From positions 124,001-188,000 of the forward strand of contig NZ_JABBNU010000002.1 in the NCBI RefSeq assembly GCF_012926615.1: DNA of 64,000 bases, written 5' to 3'. The notes beneath the pieces are model-generated. The model ran no database searches and was not told where the DNA came from. It saw only the letters and a program-made list of their open reading frames with translations. The position numbers and the translations under genes are program-made. Shown here in pieces: positions 8,237-16,899 of this stretch (positions are counted from its first letter, which is position 1; each line of letters begins with the position of its first letter). Origin of the DNA: Marinigracilibium pacificum. GTDB lineage: Bacteria > Bacteroidota > Bacteroidia > Cytophagales > Cyclobacteriaceae.

Positions 8237-9655
8237 ATGAAAAATAATCTATCATATATAAATAAGGGTATTCTGATGGGATTCATGGTTTTGTTATTCT
8301 TTTCTTGTGATGATATCACAGATTTGAATGAAAACCCAAACAATCCCATAGACGTTCCCTCAGAGTTTTTATTGCCATCAGCAATTGTGCAAGGCACATA
8401 TTATATGGGTGGAAGTTTTAATAGGGCAACATCATTTTGGGTACAACATTGGGCGACTACAGGAACTCAATATCAAAGACTTGACCGTTATGATGTTGAT
8501 TTAAATACATTCAATACAGATTGGGCACAGCTATATGCCGGAGCATTAACTGATTTGTCTATAATAATTGAAAAATCACGTGAATTGCCAAATTACCGGG
8601 CTCAGGCTAGAATATTGTATGTGTATTATTATCAAATGATAACTGATGTTTGGGGTGATGTGCCTTATACAGAAGCACTCAAGGGTCAACAGGGAAATAT
8701 TACCCCAGTATACGATAACCAATTAGTAGTATATGATTCTTTAATTAATCAGCTTGATAAAGCATTGAGTGAGATTGATCTAGATGACCAGGCAATTACT
8801 GATGAAGATGTACTTCTGGGAGGCGATATGGAGATGTGGCAAAAGTTTGGAAATTCATTAAAACTACGTCTTTATTTAAGGTTGAGTGAGGTAGATGAAA
8901 ATAAAGCACAGCAAGGTTTTCAGGAAGTATTTAATGGTGGGGCTACTTTGTTAGGTTCCGGAGAAAATGTTGAATTGATATTTGGAGAACGAACAGCTAC
9001 AAATGCTAACCCTCTTTTTCAGCAGGAATTTCAAAGACCAACAGATTATGGTGCTTCAAGTACTTTTGTAGCATTCATGGAACAGTATAATGATCCGAGA
9101 ATAGCCGCATATCTCAGACAAAATCAAAATGATGCATACTCAGGTGTTGATAATGGAAATCCTGATGACTTACCAACAGATGGTGATGGTAATGTAATTG
9201 TATCAAGGATTGGAGATGTTTATGTTCAGGAAGATTCGCCAATTCCATTGATGACTTATTATGATGTTAAGTTCATGGAAGCAGAGGCAAATATCAGGGG
9301 ATGGGTGAATACCGGAGATGCAAAGCAACTTTATGAAGAAGCAGTGAAAGCATCTTTTGATTACTATGGTGTAAATATTGGAACATATCTCGATGCCGGG
9401 CAACCTGCAGCATATGATAATGCTACCGCATTGGAAGACCTGATGCTTCAAAGGTACTTTTCGCTTTTTGCTAGAGGCACTGAAGCATGGAGTGAATGGA
9501 GAAGAACTAATATACCTTCGATTGACGTTCCTGCTGATGCAATCAAAACGGCAACTCCATTAAGATTCCCTTATGTGGATGCTGAAATAACTAATAATCC
9601 GGATAATGCGGAATTGGTTGAGGTTACTATTCCGGTAGCCTGGGATGTAAACTAA
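8237..9655 (+). CDS. SusD/RagB-like outer-membrane lipoprotein (SusD-like family 2)
   Basis: This 472-residue protein has a lipoprotein signal ending at FFSC, with Cys24 as the lipidated residue. NENPNNP just after the signal and the helical TPR-like body containing YYYQMITDVWGDVPYTEALKG are typical of the SusD-like_2 subgroup. Near the C-terminus, LEDLMLQRYFSLFARGTEAW SEWRR-type sequence matches the conserved end of this group. It would form the surface lid of the SusC channel and capture substrate. It starts 15 bases after the SusC stop and is followed after 13 bases by a small lipoprotein gene, giving a three-gene operon. Substrate unknown. Confidence 0.94.
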   Translation: MKNNLSYINKGILMGFMVLLFFSCDDITDLNENPNNPIDVPSEFLLPSAIVQGTYYMGGSFNRATSFWVQHWATTGTQYQRLDRYDVDLNTFNTDWAQLYAGALTDLSIIIEKSRELPNYRAQARILYVYYYQMITDVWGDVPYTEALKGQQGNITPVYDNQLVVYDSLINQLDKALSEIDLDDQAITDEDVLLGGDMEMWQKFGNSLKLRLYLRLSEVDENKAQQGFQEVFNGGATLLGSGENVELIFGERTATNANPLFQQEFQRPTDYGASSTFVAFMEQYNDPRIAAYLRQNQNDAYSGVDNGNPDDLPTDGDGNVIVSRIGDVYVQEDSPIPLMTYYDVKFMEAEANIRGWVNTGDAKQLYEEAVKASFDYYGVNIGTYLDAGQPAAYDNATALEDLMLQRYFSLFARGTEAWSEWRRTNIPSIDVPADAIKTATPLRFPYVDAEITNNPDNAELVEVTIPVAWDVN

Positions 9656-9668
9656 AAATTAAGAAGCA

Positions 9669-10133
9669 ATGAAAAATATATATAAATTTTCTTTACTCGG
9701 CCTAATTGTATTGGTGAGCAGCTGTTTTCTTGAGGAAGAGACATTTAGCGATAATCTGTCGGAGGCTGCAGATATTAGAATTGATGGAAGTGACTCTTAC
9801 ATAAAAGGAGAAACACAAGATGTAACATTAGATTTTGAGTTTTTGGAATCTTCATCTGCAAAAATAAGTGAGATTAAAGGTACAATACAATTGTCGACAT
9901 CTAATGGAAACTCTGATGTTGTTGATTTAGACCCTATTACTTCAGAAGGTGAGGTTGTATTTGGTCAACAAGAACTATTTAATGACCTTCCTGTAGATGG
10001 AGCTGTCCTAACAGAGGATGATTTGAATCCTGGTGATCAGTGGTTATTCAATTTTACAATTGTTATGGAAGATGGAAGAGTATTGAAATCAAGAATTTCA
10101 AATGCCTGGAATATTGACTTTGCAATTCCATAG
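9669..10133 (+). CDS. Small lipoprotein of the SusCD operon
   Basis: This 154-residue protein has a lipoprotein signal peptide and Cys19 in the lipobox VSSC. After the signal comes an acidic stretch (EEETFSDNLSEAADI), which resembles the acidic lipoprotein export signals that send lipoproteins to the surface in Bacteroidota. The rest is predicted beta-rich (TQDVTLDFEF, WLFNFTIVMEDGRVLKSRIS), suggesting an immunoglobulin-like fold. I do not recognise a named family. Third genes in SusCD operons often encode surface ligand-binding lipoproteins, so a SusE-like accessory role is a reasonable inference. It is followed by the operon terminator. Confidence 0.75.
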   Translation: MKNIYKFSLLGLIVLVSSCFLEEETFSDNLSEAADIRIDGSDSYIKGETQDVTLDFEFLESSSAKISEIKGTIQLSTSNGNSDVVDLDPITSEGEVVFGQQELFNDLPVDGAVLTEDDLNPGDQWLFNFTIVMEDGRVLKSRISNAWNIDFAIP

Positions 10134-10186
10134 AGCCACTTGATATTAATGAATAATATTGTTAGTTAGTTATATTATGATTCCAG

Positions 10187-10228
10187 AAGTGTCGGAGCCA
10201 TTTAATGGCTTCGACCTTCATTTTATTT
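10187..10228 (+). terminator. Rho-independent terminator of the SusC-SusD-lipoprotein operon
   Basis: GTCGGAGCCAT (10191-10201) pairs with ATGGCTTCGAC (10205-10215) around a TTA loop, with one G-T wobble. The flanking AAG/CTT extends the stem past a bulged T. The sequence then runs into TTCATTTTATTTT. Being a long GC-rich stem in AT-rich surroundings, it is convincing. It also shows that the in-frame ATG at 10205 lies inside a terminator and is not the start of the next gene. Confidence 0.85.
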
Positions 10229-10243
10229 TGTAAATTCATTGTC

Positions 10244-12298
10244 ATGAAATCATTACTATTACTTTGTGTGCTAACTGCAACTCCAATTTGTGCACAAGAT
10301 TATTATTCAATATACAAAGAGGCGTTAAAAGCAAGGGAGGAAAAAGATTACCCGGCTTTCCTGGAATTAATTCAAGCATCAAATTCATTAAGGCCTAATA
10401 ACCAAATGGTAATGTATTCATTAGCTGAAGCGCTGACATTGAATGAAGAATATGATAGTGCGATTTATTGTCTGAACAAGGTTGTTCAAATTGATGCGAT
10501 AAATTATTCAATTGACAAGGATATTTTTGAGCCATTAAAAGCTGTAAAAGGATATCAACAGTTGAATTATAACAAAGGAATCATGAATGCTGTGGAAGTC
10601 ACTTCGGATACAGCCTTGGTCATAAATGATCCTTTTTTGCATTTGGAGGATATCGAATATATACAAGGAAAGAATTTATTTATTGTAAGCAGTATTAATA
10701 AAAGACAATTATACAGTGTTACCAATGATGGTATTACTAAGCCAATAATGAAGAAACCATTTGATAGGTCTCCAACAGGAATTTGTTTAGATGATGAAGG
10801 TATGTTGTGGGTAGCAACTGCTGGATTTAAACAAGGAGGTGCTCAAAAGAAATTTCTTAATACCTCCGTAATCTATAAAATAGATCCTGAAAATGGGAAG
10901 GTATTAAAACAGTATAAGATTGCCGGGGAGTCACTGACAGGAGATTTATTTATTAATGATTCTGGTGAAATCATTATCACTGATAGTAAGAATAATTCAG
11001 TGCTTAAAATTGATGAAAAAGGTATTCAGGAGTTATTCTCTAGCAAAGAATTACTGTCTATTCAAGGTATAACTCAATACAATGACCTTTATATTTTTTC
11101 AGATTATGTTAAAGGTATTTTTAGTTGGAGCAATGAGCAAGGACTTCAGTTAATAGAGTCTCCTCAAAATGTTTCAATGAAAGGAATTGATGGTTTATAT
11201 GCTGTTGGAAACAAACTCATTGCAATTCAAAATGGTGTGCAGCCTAATCGGGTAACTGAATTTACTCTTGATTCAAAAGGAACTAAAATCATTGGATATA
11301 AATTTTATGATAAAGCACTACCTTCAATGGGAGAGCCAACATTGGGAACCTTTGTTGATAATGAATTTTATTATTTGGCAAATAGCTTTTGGGGATTAAA
11401 TAAGGAAGGAGTTATTCAGAATCCCAATGAGATTTTACCTGTTATACTTAAATTTTCTTTAGACCAACCCAGATATTCTATTGTTGTAGAGGAAAAAATA
11501 AAAGTATTAAATGGACACCTAGAAGAAGCAGAATATTTTTATGAAAATAATTGGGTGAAATTCAGGCAGGCTGCTCGATATAAGGGTATTGTAAATAGCT
11601 TTAGCGTTTCAAAGATAAGTAGAGGAGAAGATTTTTTAATTCTTAGAACTGTCTACCCTGATAGTGCCAATTATCAAAATGTAGAGGGATATTTTAATGA
11701 ATGGATAGCAAAAAACACCGGGCCTGATTTATTAAACCATTTGAGACCAAATGATTTTAGAAAATCAGTTAATACAGATATTAGTATTGAATTCATATCT
11801 GATCGATTTAATGATGAAAAATTATCTGCAACATGTCGAACAGTAGATCATCGAGCGTTTGATTTTTGGTTGGGAAACTGGAATGTTTATGATTCTTTGG
11901 GTAATTATCTGGGGCATAATAATGTTGAATTAGTACAGAATGGTTGCGTAATTAAAGAAAATTGGTTTTCGGGGGCTTCAAAATACACTGGTTCAAGTTA
12001 TAATTTTTATGATTCGAATTCAAAAAGTTGGCACCAGTCATGGATCGATAATGTTGGAGGGGTTTTACTGTTAAGCGGAGGGATCGTTGATGGTTCAATG
12101 GTGTTAATAAGTGATACAACCTCTATTGATCAAAATAGAATTACCTGGACACCTAAAAATGATGGATCGGTTACCCAATTATGGGAATCTTCAAATGATA
12201 AAGGGTCCAGCTGGGCCAAGTTATTTGAAGGAATATATATGCCCTCTAATTTTAAAAATGAAAAGATTGATGATGAAGAAGTTCAGGCTTCAAATTAA
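10244..12298 (+). CDS. Exported multidomain protein: TPR + NHL/SMP-30-like beta-propeller + C-terminal lipocalin-like domain
   Basis: About 684 residues from the ATG at 10244. That start gives a clean signal peptide (MKSLLLLCVLTATPICAQ), whereas an in-frame ATG at 10205 lies within the preceding terminator. After the signal comes a TPR-like helical segment (ALKAREEKDYPAFLELIQAS, to about residue 90). A six-bladed-propeller-like region follows with repeats such as SPTGICLDDEGMLWVAT, TGDLFINDSGEIIITDSKNN and GIDGLYAVGNKLIAIQNG. The last 140 residues contain FDFWLGNWNVYDSLG and KENWFSGASKYTGSS, similar to small beta-barrel (DUF1579/lipocalin-like) domains. Periplasmic or secreted. No catalytic residues recognised and no obvious operon partner. 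Confidence 0.7.
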   Translation: MKSLLLLCVLTATPICAQDYYSIYKEALKAREEKDYPAFLELIQASNSLRPNNQMVMYSLAEALTLNEEYDSAIYCLNKVVQIDAINYSIDKDIFEPLKAVKGYQQLNYNKGIMNAVEVTSDTALVINDPFLHLEDIEYIQGKNLFIVSSINKRQLYSVTNDGITKPIMKKPFDRSPTGICLDDEGMLWVATAGFKQGGAQKKFLNTSVIYKIDPENGKVLKQYKIAGESLTGDLFINDSGEIIITDSKNNSVLKIDEKGIQELFSSKELLSIQGITQYNDLYIFSDYVKGIFSWSNEQGLQLIESPQNVSMKGIDGLYAVGNKLIAIQNGVQPNRVTEFTLDSKGTKIIGYKFYDKALPSMGEPTLGTFVDNEFYYLANSFWGLNKEGVIQNPNEILPVILKFSLDQPRYSIVVEEKIKVLNGHLEEAEYFYENNWVKFRQAARYKGIVNSFSVSKISRGEDFLILRTVYPDSANYQNVEGYFNEWIAKNTGPDLLNHLRPNDFRKSVNTDISIEFISDRFNDEKLSATCRTVDHRAFDFWLGNWNVYDSLGNYLGHNNVELVQNGCVIKENWFSGASKYTGSSYNFYDSNSKSWHQSWIDNVGGVLLLSGGIVDGSMVLISDTTSIDQNRITWTPKNDGSVTQLWESSNDKGSSWAKLFEGIYMPSNFKNEKIDDEEVQASN

Positions 12299-12316
12299 TT
12301 TAATCATTAGCTGACT

Positions 12317-12841
12317 TTACTTTTCCAGAACGTAAGTGTGAACTACTATTTTATCTTCACTGACAGATTTCAGATGTTTAAAGCCTAATTTATTGATTAT
12401 TTTCTCCGAAGCTTTATTCTCATTTTCATATACTGCATAAATTTTATCAAAACTTTCGTTTGAAAGGAAGAAATCTTTGACTGTTTGAGCGCATTCATAA
12501 GCCAGACCTTGGCCTCTGAATTTTTCACTTATCATCCATCCAATTTGGAGGTTTTTTGTATTAGGGATTGGGGTAAGGTTTATTGCTCCAATAAACTCAT
12601 CGGTATCATTGCTTTTAACTATCCAATAAAAGCCTTCACCAGTCTGATTGTGGTTTAGTTTTGTATTGAGAAAATCAATTCTCTCTTCACGAGTTTTGTT
12701 TTTGTGTGGTGTTATGTATTGAAAGATGTTTTCTTCAGAGAAAAGATTTAAAATAGTATCAAAATCTATTTTTTCAAGTAGTTTGAAATAGGTTCTTTCG
12801 CTTTTCAGGTTGGTCTGGGCTAGATAGGCTTTATTATTCAT
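12317..12841 (-). CDS. GNAT-family N-acetyltransferase (RimJ/RimL type)
   Basis: This 174-residue protein has the layout of the Acetyltransf_3 group. N-terminal RTYFKLLEKIDFDTILNLFS is the substrate-side strand-helix. IGWMISEKFRGQGLAYECAQ is motif A with the acetyl-CoA pyrophosphate loop (R/Q-x-x-G-x-A type). ENKASEKIINKLGFKHLKSV is motif B, common to RimL-like enzymes. It probably acetylates an amine on a small molecule or protein N-terminus; the acceptor cannot be told. It is convergent with the upstream plus-strand gene (18 bases between stops) and lies 70 bases after a separate minus-strand hydrolase gene. Confidence 0.88.
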   Translation of the reverse strand: MNNKAYLAQTNLKSERTYFKLLEKIDFDTILNLFSEENIFQYITPHKNKTREERIDFLNTKLNHNQTGEGFYWIVKSNDTDEFIGAINLTPIPNTKNLQIGWMISEKFRGQGLAYECAQTVKDFFLSNESFDKIYAVYENENKASEKIINKLGFKHLKSVSEDKIVVHTYVLEK

Positions 12842-12911
12842 TTCAGGTTGTTTATTGAAAAAGAAATTAGTTTATGGAGTAAAGACAATCTTATTAAGAT
12901 AGAAAGTTAAT

Positions 12912-13826
12912 TTATTTTCTTTTCAACTCGGTCATAAATGAATCAATCACTTCAAAATAGTCGTTTGGATTTTCTAACCATCCGTAATGGCCACTTCCTT
13001 TAATAATAGAGACCGTTGAATTTTTAAACACATCTTTAAGCTTATACGCTACATCGGGTTTTAAAACATCAAACTCCCCCTGCAGAATTAATACGGGTTT
13101 GTCAAAAGAACTTAATTCTTTAGACAGATCATAATTTGACTCTCTTAACTCACTCCATACTATAGAATTGATTTGCATATTTGCCTGTCCTAATCTTTCG
13201 GCGATAGCATGTTCATATTTATTTCCATGTAAGTATGCCTTTGCAAGATAAAACCTTGACATATAGTCCGATTCTTCAGAACCTGTTTCTTTTGATTGGG
13301 CTCTCCAATAATTTAAAGAATCTATTTCAGTTGGAGTTAGTGAACTTTCAATTCCGTTTTGCTGTAAAAAATCCAGGTTAATCCCTGCTGATGATGAATG
13401 TATTAGCCCGGAAACTTTTTCAGGATATTTCACTGCATAATAATTAGCTAAAATTCCTCCAAACGACTGCCCTAAAATTGTCCACGATTCGATATTTAAT
13501 TTTTTTCTTATATCCTCAATGTCTTCTACCATCAAATCCATACTAATTGTTTCAGAAGAGATATTAGTCAATTTTGAATTTCCAGTTCCGCGTTGGTCAA
13601 ATAATATTGTATAATATTTTTTGCCCAGTTCTTGAGCTAACCCTTCAAAACCTCTGCTGTTCATTCCCGGCCCTCCATTAATAATTAATAGTGGCTGACC
13701 CTTACCATATGACTGGTAGTAAATATCACTATTTTTATAATTAATATAACCTTCTGATTTCTGTGAAAAACCAATAAAGGGTACTAAAAATAAAAATAAT
13801 TGTATTTGTAGAAAGAATCTGTTCAT
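12912..13826 (-). CDS. Alpha/beta hydrolase of the proline iminopeptidase type (S33), exported
   Basis: This 304-residue protein has an N-terminal signal peptide ending near GFSQ (residue 22). Family S33 landmarks are the oxyanion-hole INGGPGMNSRGF (GGPG at 51-54), LFDQRGTGNS near 76 and the nucleophile elbow GQSFGG with Ser121. A C-terminal acid follows in LQGEFDVLKP, and the catalytic histidine in GSGHYGWLENP. It is likely a periplasmic aminopeptidase or small-ester hydrolase. The family is broad, so substrate is not inferred. A second, cytoplasmic member of the same family lies at 14441-15313 on the other strand. Confidence 0.87.
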   Translation of the reverse strand: MNRFFLQIQLFLFLVPFIGFSQKSEGYINYKNSDIYYQSYGKGQPLLIINGGPGMNSRGFEGLAQELGKKYYTILFDQRGTGNSKLTNISSETISMDLMVEDIEDIRKKLNIESWTILGQSFGGILANYYAVKYPEKVSGLIHSSSAGINLDFLQQNGIESSLTPTEIDSLNYWRAQSKETGSEESDYMSRFYLAKAYLHGNKYEHAIAERLGQANMQINSIVWSELRESNYDLSKELSSFDKPVLILQGEFDVLKPDVAYKLKDVFKNSTVSIIKGSGHYGWLENPNDYFEVIDSFMTELKRK

Positions 13827-13930
13827 TCCTGTGTGAGTTTATTGTGTTTATCGAAAGTAGGATTAATCTGGGTTACAAGGTAGCTGTATTCAGGGATAAA
13901 TAATAAACAATTTTTTAAAAGAATTCAGTT

Positions 13931-14326
13931 ATGAAAACATTTTTTAATTTAATATTTGGTCTGGTTTTAGTTTTGGGATTTGTTGCTTGTAGTGATGAGG
14001 AAGTAACTCCATTAAAAGAAACAGTATGGGTAGAATCTAGATGGGTTGTTGAGAATTGTGATGATCCTAATGATGAATTTGTAGAAGAATCTGGTTGTAC
14101 AAATGATTACTGCTATAAAGTGATTTTTGGTGAAACTACTGTTGAGTTTATTGAATCTGATATGGAAGGTACTTATTCAAGTTCAACAGAGTACACTGAA
14201 GCAAATGGTACTATAACTATTGAAGGTAATGCAATAAGATATGAAATCAGAGGGAATAGGATGTTATGGTTCTTTTCTGATGAGAATGATCCATGTGATG
14301 TTTATTTAGAATTCACTGCTCAGTAA
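13931..14326 (+). CDS. Small Cys-rich lipoprotein, unrecognised
   Basis: This 131-residue protein has a lipoprotein signal (LVLGFVACSDEE, lipidated Cys at about residue 20) followed by acidic residues, consistent with a Bacteroidota outer-membrane lipoprotein. The mature part is beta-rich and ends with a lipocalin-like look (GTITIEGNAIRYEIRGNRML WFF). It carries several cysteines (ENCDDPNDE, SGCTNDYCYKV, DPCDVYL) that could form disulfides. I do not recognise a family. It is monocistronic, with a clear terminator directly downstream. Confidence 0.7.
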   Translation: MKTFFNLIFGLVLVLGFVACSDEEVTPLKETVWVESRWVVENCDDPNDEFVEESGCTNDYCYKVIFGETTVEFIESDMEGTYSSSTEYTEANGTITIEGNAIRYEIRGNRMLWFFSDENDPCDVYLEFTAQ

Positions 14327-14350
14327 GAGCAATTTTTTGATATGAATTGA

Positions 14351-14380
14351 AGTCCGGTTTTCGCCGGACTTTTTTTATTT
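14351..14380 (+). terminator. Rho-independent terminator
   Basis: AGTCCGG (14351-14357), loop TTTTCG, CCGGACT (14364-14370), then TTTTTTATTTTTTATT. A 7-bp GC-rich stem with a long T-run ends the small lipoprotein transcript 25 bases after its stop. Confidence 0.92.
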
Positions 14381-14440
14381 TTTATTATTAGGTATAAGTT
14401 CAGATTTTAATTTAGATTGGTGAATTATCAATCAAATCTG

Positions 14441-15313
14441 ATGAAGAAACCATTAAAAGCATCTGAAGGATATATTGATGCTGATGATCATAATCTTTAT
14501 TATAAAGTATTAGGTGAAGGTCCTTGCCTGTTGGTATTACATGGAGGACCTGCACTGGATCATTCATACTTGTTGGAACCATTTTTAGATTTAGCTAAAA
14601 CTTACAAACTGGTTTTTTTTGATCAAGTTGCATGTGGTAAATCGTCAATCCCTAAGAATACTGAAAACTATTCATTTGCCAATTTAGTAAATGATTTAAA
14701 CCTTGTTGTTGATTATTTAAATATTGATTCTTTTGGAATTATAGCCCACTCATGGGGTAGTTTATTAGCACTAGAATATGCAAAATCAAACTCTGATCTG
14801 GTAAAATCTATTATATTTTCAAATCCTATGTCATTATGCTGGGATGACTGGCAAATGGAACAGCAAATTTTGGATAGCAAAATTTTGAAAGCTGATTTGA
14901 TTAAAAGGAAGAAGATTCTACAATCAGATAAAATGAGGAAGAATCCATCTTTAATGGTGGGTAAACTCATGAGAATTTCTTTTAAACCGCATTTCTATAA
15001 TGAGGATTACATAAATGATCTTAATCTGAACATTCCTGATGATTATTTGCTAAGAAGTGAATTTTATGAAAGAATTATTTCTGAAAACCAAGGTTTTGAT
15101 CTATTTAAAAATACAGACTCATTATCAATTCCTTCCTTAATAATTTATGGGGAAATAGAAGCTGGTAAAGAGATTTCAGGAGACAAGTTTAGAGAGGTGT
15201 TAACAGATTCCACCTTGAAAGAGATAAAACATTCAGGTCATTTTCCATTTATTGAAAACCCAACAGCTTATTTCAAAGCCGTAGACAAGTTCCAAGCTAG
15301 ATTATTGCTTTAA
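14441..15313 (+). CDS. Alpha/beta hydrolase of the proline iminopeptidase type (S33), cytoplasmic
   Basis: About 290 residues from the ATG at 14441. An in-frame TTG lies 24 bases upstream but adds nothing conserved. Motifs are LVLHGGPALDHSYL (GGP near 35), VFFDQVACGKSS near 58 and the nucleophile elbow AHSWGS with Ser104. The likely acid is in IIYGEIEAGKE, where the usual Asp position carries Glu, and the histidine is in IKHSGHFPFIENP. No signal peptide. Likely an aminopeptidase or esterase. The gene lies between the lipoprotein terminator and a DoxX gene 77 bases downstream. It shares only family-level similarity with the exported hydrolase at 12912-13826. Confidence 0.86.
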   Translation: MKKPLKASEGYIDADDHNLYYKVLGEGPCLLVLHGGPALDHSYLLEPFLDLAKTYKLVFFDQVACGKSSIPKNTENYSFANLVNDLNLVVDYLNIDSFGIIAHSWGSLLALEYAKSNSDLVKSIIFSNPMSLCWDDWQMEQQILDSKILKADLIKRKKILQSDKMRKNPSLMVGKLMRISFKPHFYNEDYINDLNLNIPDDYLLRSEFYERIISENQGFDLFKNTDSLSIPSLIIYGEIEAGKEISGDKFREVLTDSTLKEIKHSGHFPFIENPTAYFKAVDKFQARLLL

Positions 15314-15390
15314 TTTTTTTTAAGTTCTAAAACCTTTATAATAATATTTGCGTAAACAAAATATGTTTAAACAAATATTAAGTTAAGGCA

Positions 15391-15765
15391 ATGAAAAATA
15401 AGATTCTTTTTGTAGTGAGTTTGTTGATTGGTCTTATGATGATCAATTCTGGGCTAAATAAATTTTTACAATATATGCCAATGCCGGAAATGAACGAATC
15501 GGCAGGCCAGCTTATGGCAGCGTTTGCTCAGGCAAGATGGCTGTTCCCATTAATTGCAATCGCTGAAATCGTCGGAGGTATACTACTGATAGTGCCTAAA
15601 ACCAGAGCTTTGGGAGCAATAGTTTTATTCCCTGTGATTGTTGGTATATTTCTGTTTCATGCAGTGTTAGACCCTTCAACAGTGATGATAAGTATAATAT
15701 TACTTTTATTGAACATATTGATTTTGTTCGATAACAGAAGTAAATACCTTCCAATGATAAGATAA
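15391..15765 (+). CDS. DoxX-like small membrane protein
   Basis: This 124-residue protein has four predicted membrane helices. The first contains GLMMINSGLNKFLQYMP, the F/Y-G-x-x-K-F-like signature of DoxX helix 1. The second contains FPLIAIAEIVGGILLIVPKTR, and the third and fourth are hydrophobic and end with FDNRSKYLPMI. DoxX proteins are integral membrane proteins with roles in redox homeostasis or unknown functions. The gene is followed 8 bases downstream by a terminator-like hairpin, suggesting a single-gene transcript or the end of one begun at the hydrolase gene. Confidence 0.82.
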   Translation: MKNKILFVVSLLIGLMMINSGLNKFLQYMPMPEMNESAGQLMAAFAQARWLFPLIAIAEIVGGILLIVPKTRALGAIVLFPVIVGIFLFHAVLDPSTVMISIILLLLNILILFDNRSKYLPMIR

Positions 15766-15773
15766 GAAAACAT

Positions 15774-15804
15774 ATACCCGATGAGTTGTATACTCTTCGG
15801 GTAT
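15774..15804 (+). terminator. Terminator-like hairpin after the DoxX gene
   Basis: ATACCCGA and GAG on the left pair with CTC and TCGGGTAT on the right around TTGTATA, with one T-T mismatch. The following sequence TATTATTTTGGG is only moderately T-rich. The hairpin covers the TTG at 15786 that opens the next reading frame, so that codon is unlikely to be the real start of the DUF5996 gene. Confidence 0.6.
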
Positions 15805-15863
15805 TATTTTGGGTTGTTTATTATGGTATTAGTAAATTTAGTATCCGACCAACCATAATAGAC

Positions 15864-16790
15864 ATGATCGATTCACATATTCCTGCCTGCTCAGGTCCCT
15901 GGCCTGAATTAATTTATGATAATTGGAAAGACACGCTTAAAACAGTTCATCAATGGACCCAAATTGTAGGTAAAATTAGGTTGAGAACAATGCCTTGGCA
16001 AAACCATTCATGGCATACATCTCTATATATTTCAACCAGAGGTTTATCTACGGGTAGCATACCTTATCATAATGGAGTCTTTGATATTACTTTTGATTTT
16101 GAAAATCACAAACTTCTAATCACATCTACTTTTTTCAAAGACAAAACACTTGATTTATACTCCAGATCTGTAGCTAGTTTTTATAATGAATTGTTCTCTT
16201 TATTAGAGGAAATAGGCATGGATATTGAAATTTATCCGAGACCAAATGAATTACCGGATAACACTCCTTTTTTCGATAATGAAAAAGATTGCACATACGA
16301 TGAGCAGGCTATGGTGAATTATTGGCAGATCGCAGTTAATACTTATAATATATTTTCCATCTTCCGAAGCGATTTTATAGGAAAGTGCAGCCCTGTTCAT
16401 TTCTTTTGGGGCGCATTTGATATTGCTGTCACCAGATTTTCAGGCCGATTGGCTCCTGAACATCCCGGGATAGCTCCAAATATGTCAAAAGAAGTTATGA
16501 AAGAAGCTTATAGCCAGGAAGTAAGTAGTGCAGGATTCTGGCCTGGTAGTGATGATTTTCCAAAACCTGTTTACTATTCTTATTGTTACCCAACTCCTAA
16601 AGATTTTGGTGCACAGAATGTATTTCCAAATGAGGCATTCTATAGTGATGATATGGGAGAATACTTTCTTCCTTATGAGAATGTAAGAGAATCAAAGGAC
16701 CCATCAAAAATGTTACTGGACTTTCTTCAAACTACATATGATGCTGCAGCCAATACAGGAAACTGGAATAGGTCGCAGCTTGAGAAATAA
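15864..16790 (+). CDS. DUF5996 family protein
   Basis: About 308 residues from the ATG at 15864 (MIDSHIPACSGPWPELIYDN). A longer reading frame opens with TTG at 15786 inside the DoxX terminator, so the ATG is preferred. Conserved family features are WKDTLKTVHQWTQIVGKI, NHSWHTSLYISTRGLSTG, GVFDITFDFENHKL, then HFFWGAFDIAVTRFSGR and EVSSAGFWPGSD toward the C-terminus. Histidines and tryptophans are conserved across the family, which might suggest a metal or cofactor site, but no biochemical function is established to my knowledge. Soluble, no signal peptide, and followed by a terminator, so it is probably transcribed alone. Confidence 0.85.
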   Translation: MIDSHIPACSGPWPELIYDNWKDTLKTVHQWTQIVGKIRLRTMPWQNHSWHTSLYISTRGLSTGSIPYHNGVFDITFDFENHKLLITSTFFKDKTLDLYSRSVASFYNELFSLLEEIGMDIEIYPRPNELPDNTPFFDNEKDCTYDEQAMVNYWQIAVNTYNIFSIFRSDFIGKCSPVHFFWGAFDIAVTRFSGRLAPEHPGIAPNMSKEVMKEAYSQEVSSAGFWPGSDDFPKPVYYSYCYPTPKDFGAQNVFPNEAFYSDDMGEYFLPYENVRESKDPSKMLLDFLQTTYDAAANTGNWNRSQLEK

Positions 16791-16873
16791 TTTTTATGAA
16801 ATGAAAACATTTCTTGCTCTTCGAAAGTTATAGCAGTAATAGTATAACCTTAGGGGCATGAGGTTTGTATGAA

Positions 16874-16899
16874 AGTCCTGACTCTGGTCAGGACTATTT
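16874..16899 (+). terminator. Rho-independent terminator between DUF5996 and cstA
   Basis: AGTCCTGAC (16874-16882), loop TCTG, GTCAGGACT (16887-16895), then ATTTTTATG. A perfect 9-bp stem. The T-run is on the plus strand, so it mainly ends the DUF5996 transcript. The cstA stop codon on the minus strand is at 16900, so it may also help end that gene. Confidence 0.85.

Noticed and set aside
10205-10243. Upstream in-frame start for the TPR/beta-propeller protein
   Set aside because: The ATG at 10205 lies in the right arm of the Sus operon terminator. The downstream ATG at 10244 yields a proper signal peptide.
15786-15863. TTG-led extension of the DUF5996 gene
   Set aside because: The TTG is inside the DoxX terminator-like hairpin, and the extra residues are not conserved. 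The ATG at 15864 is used instead.
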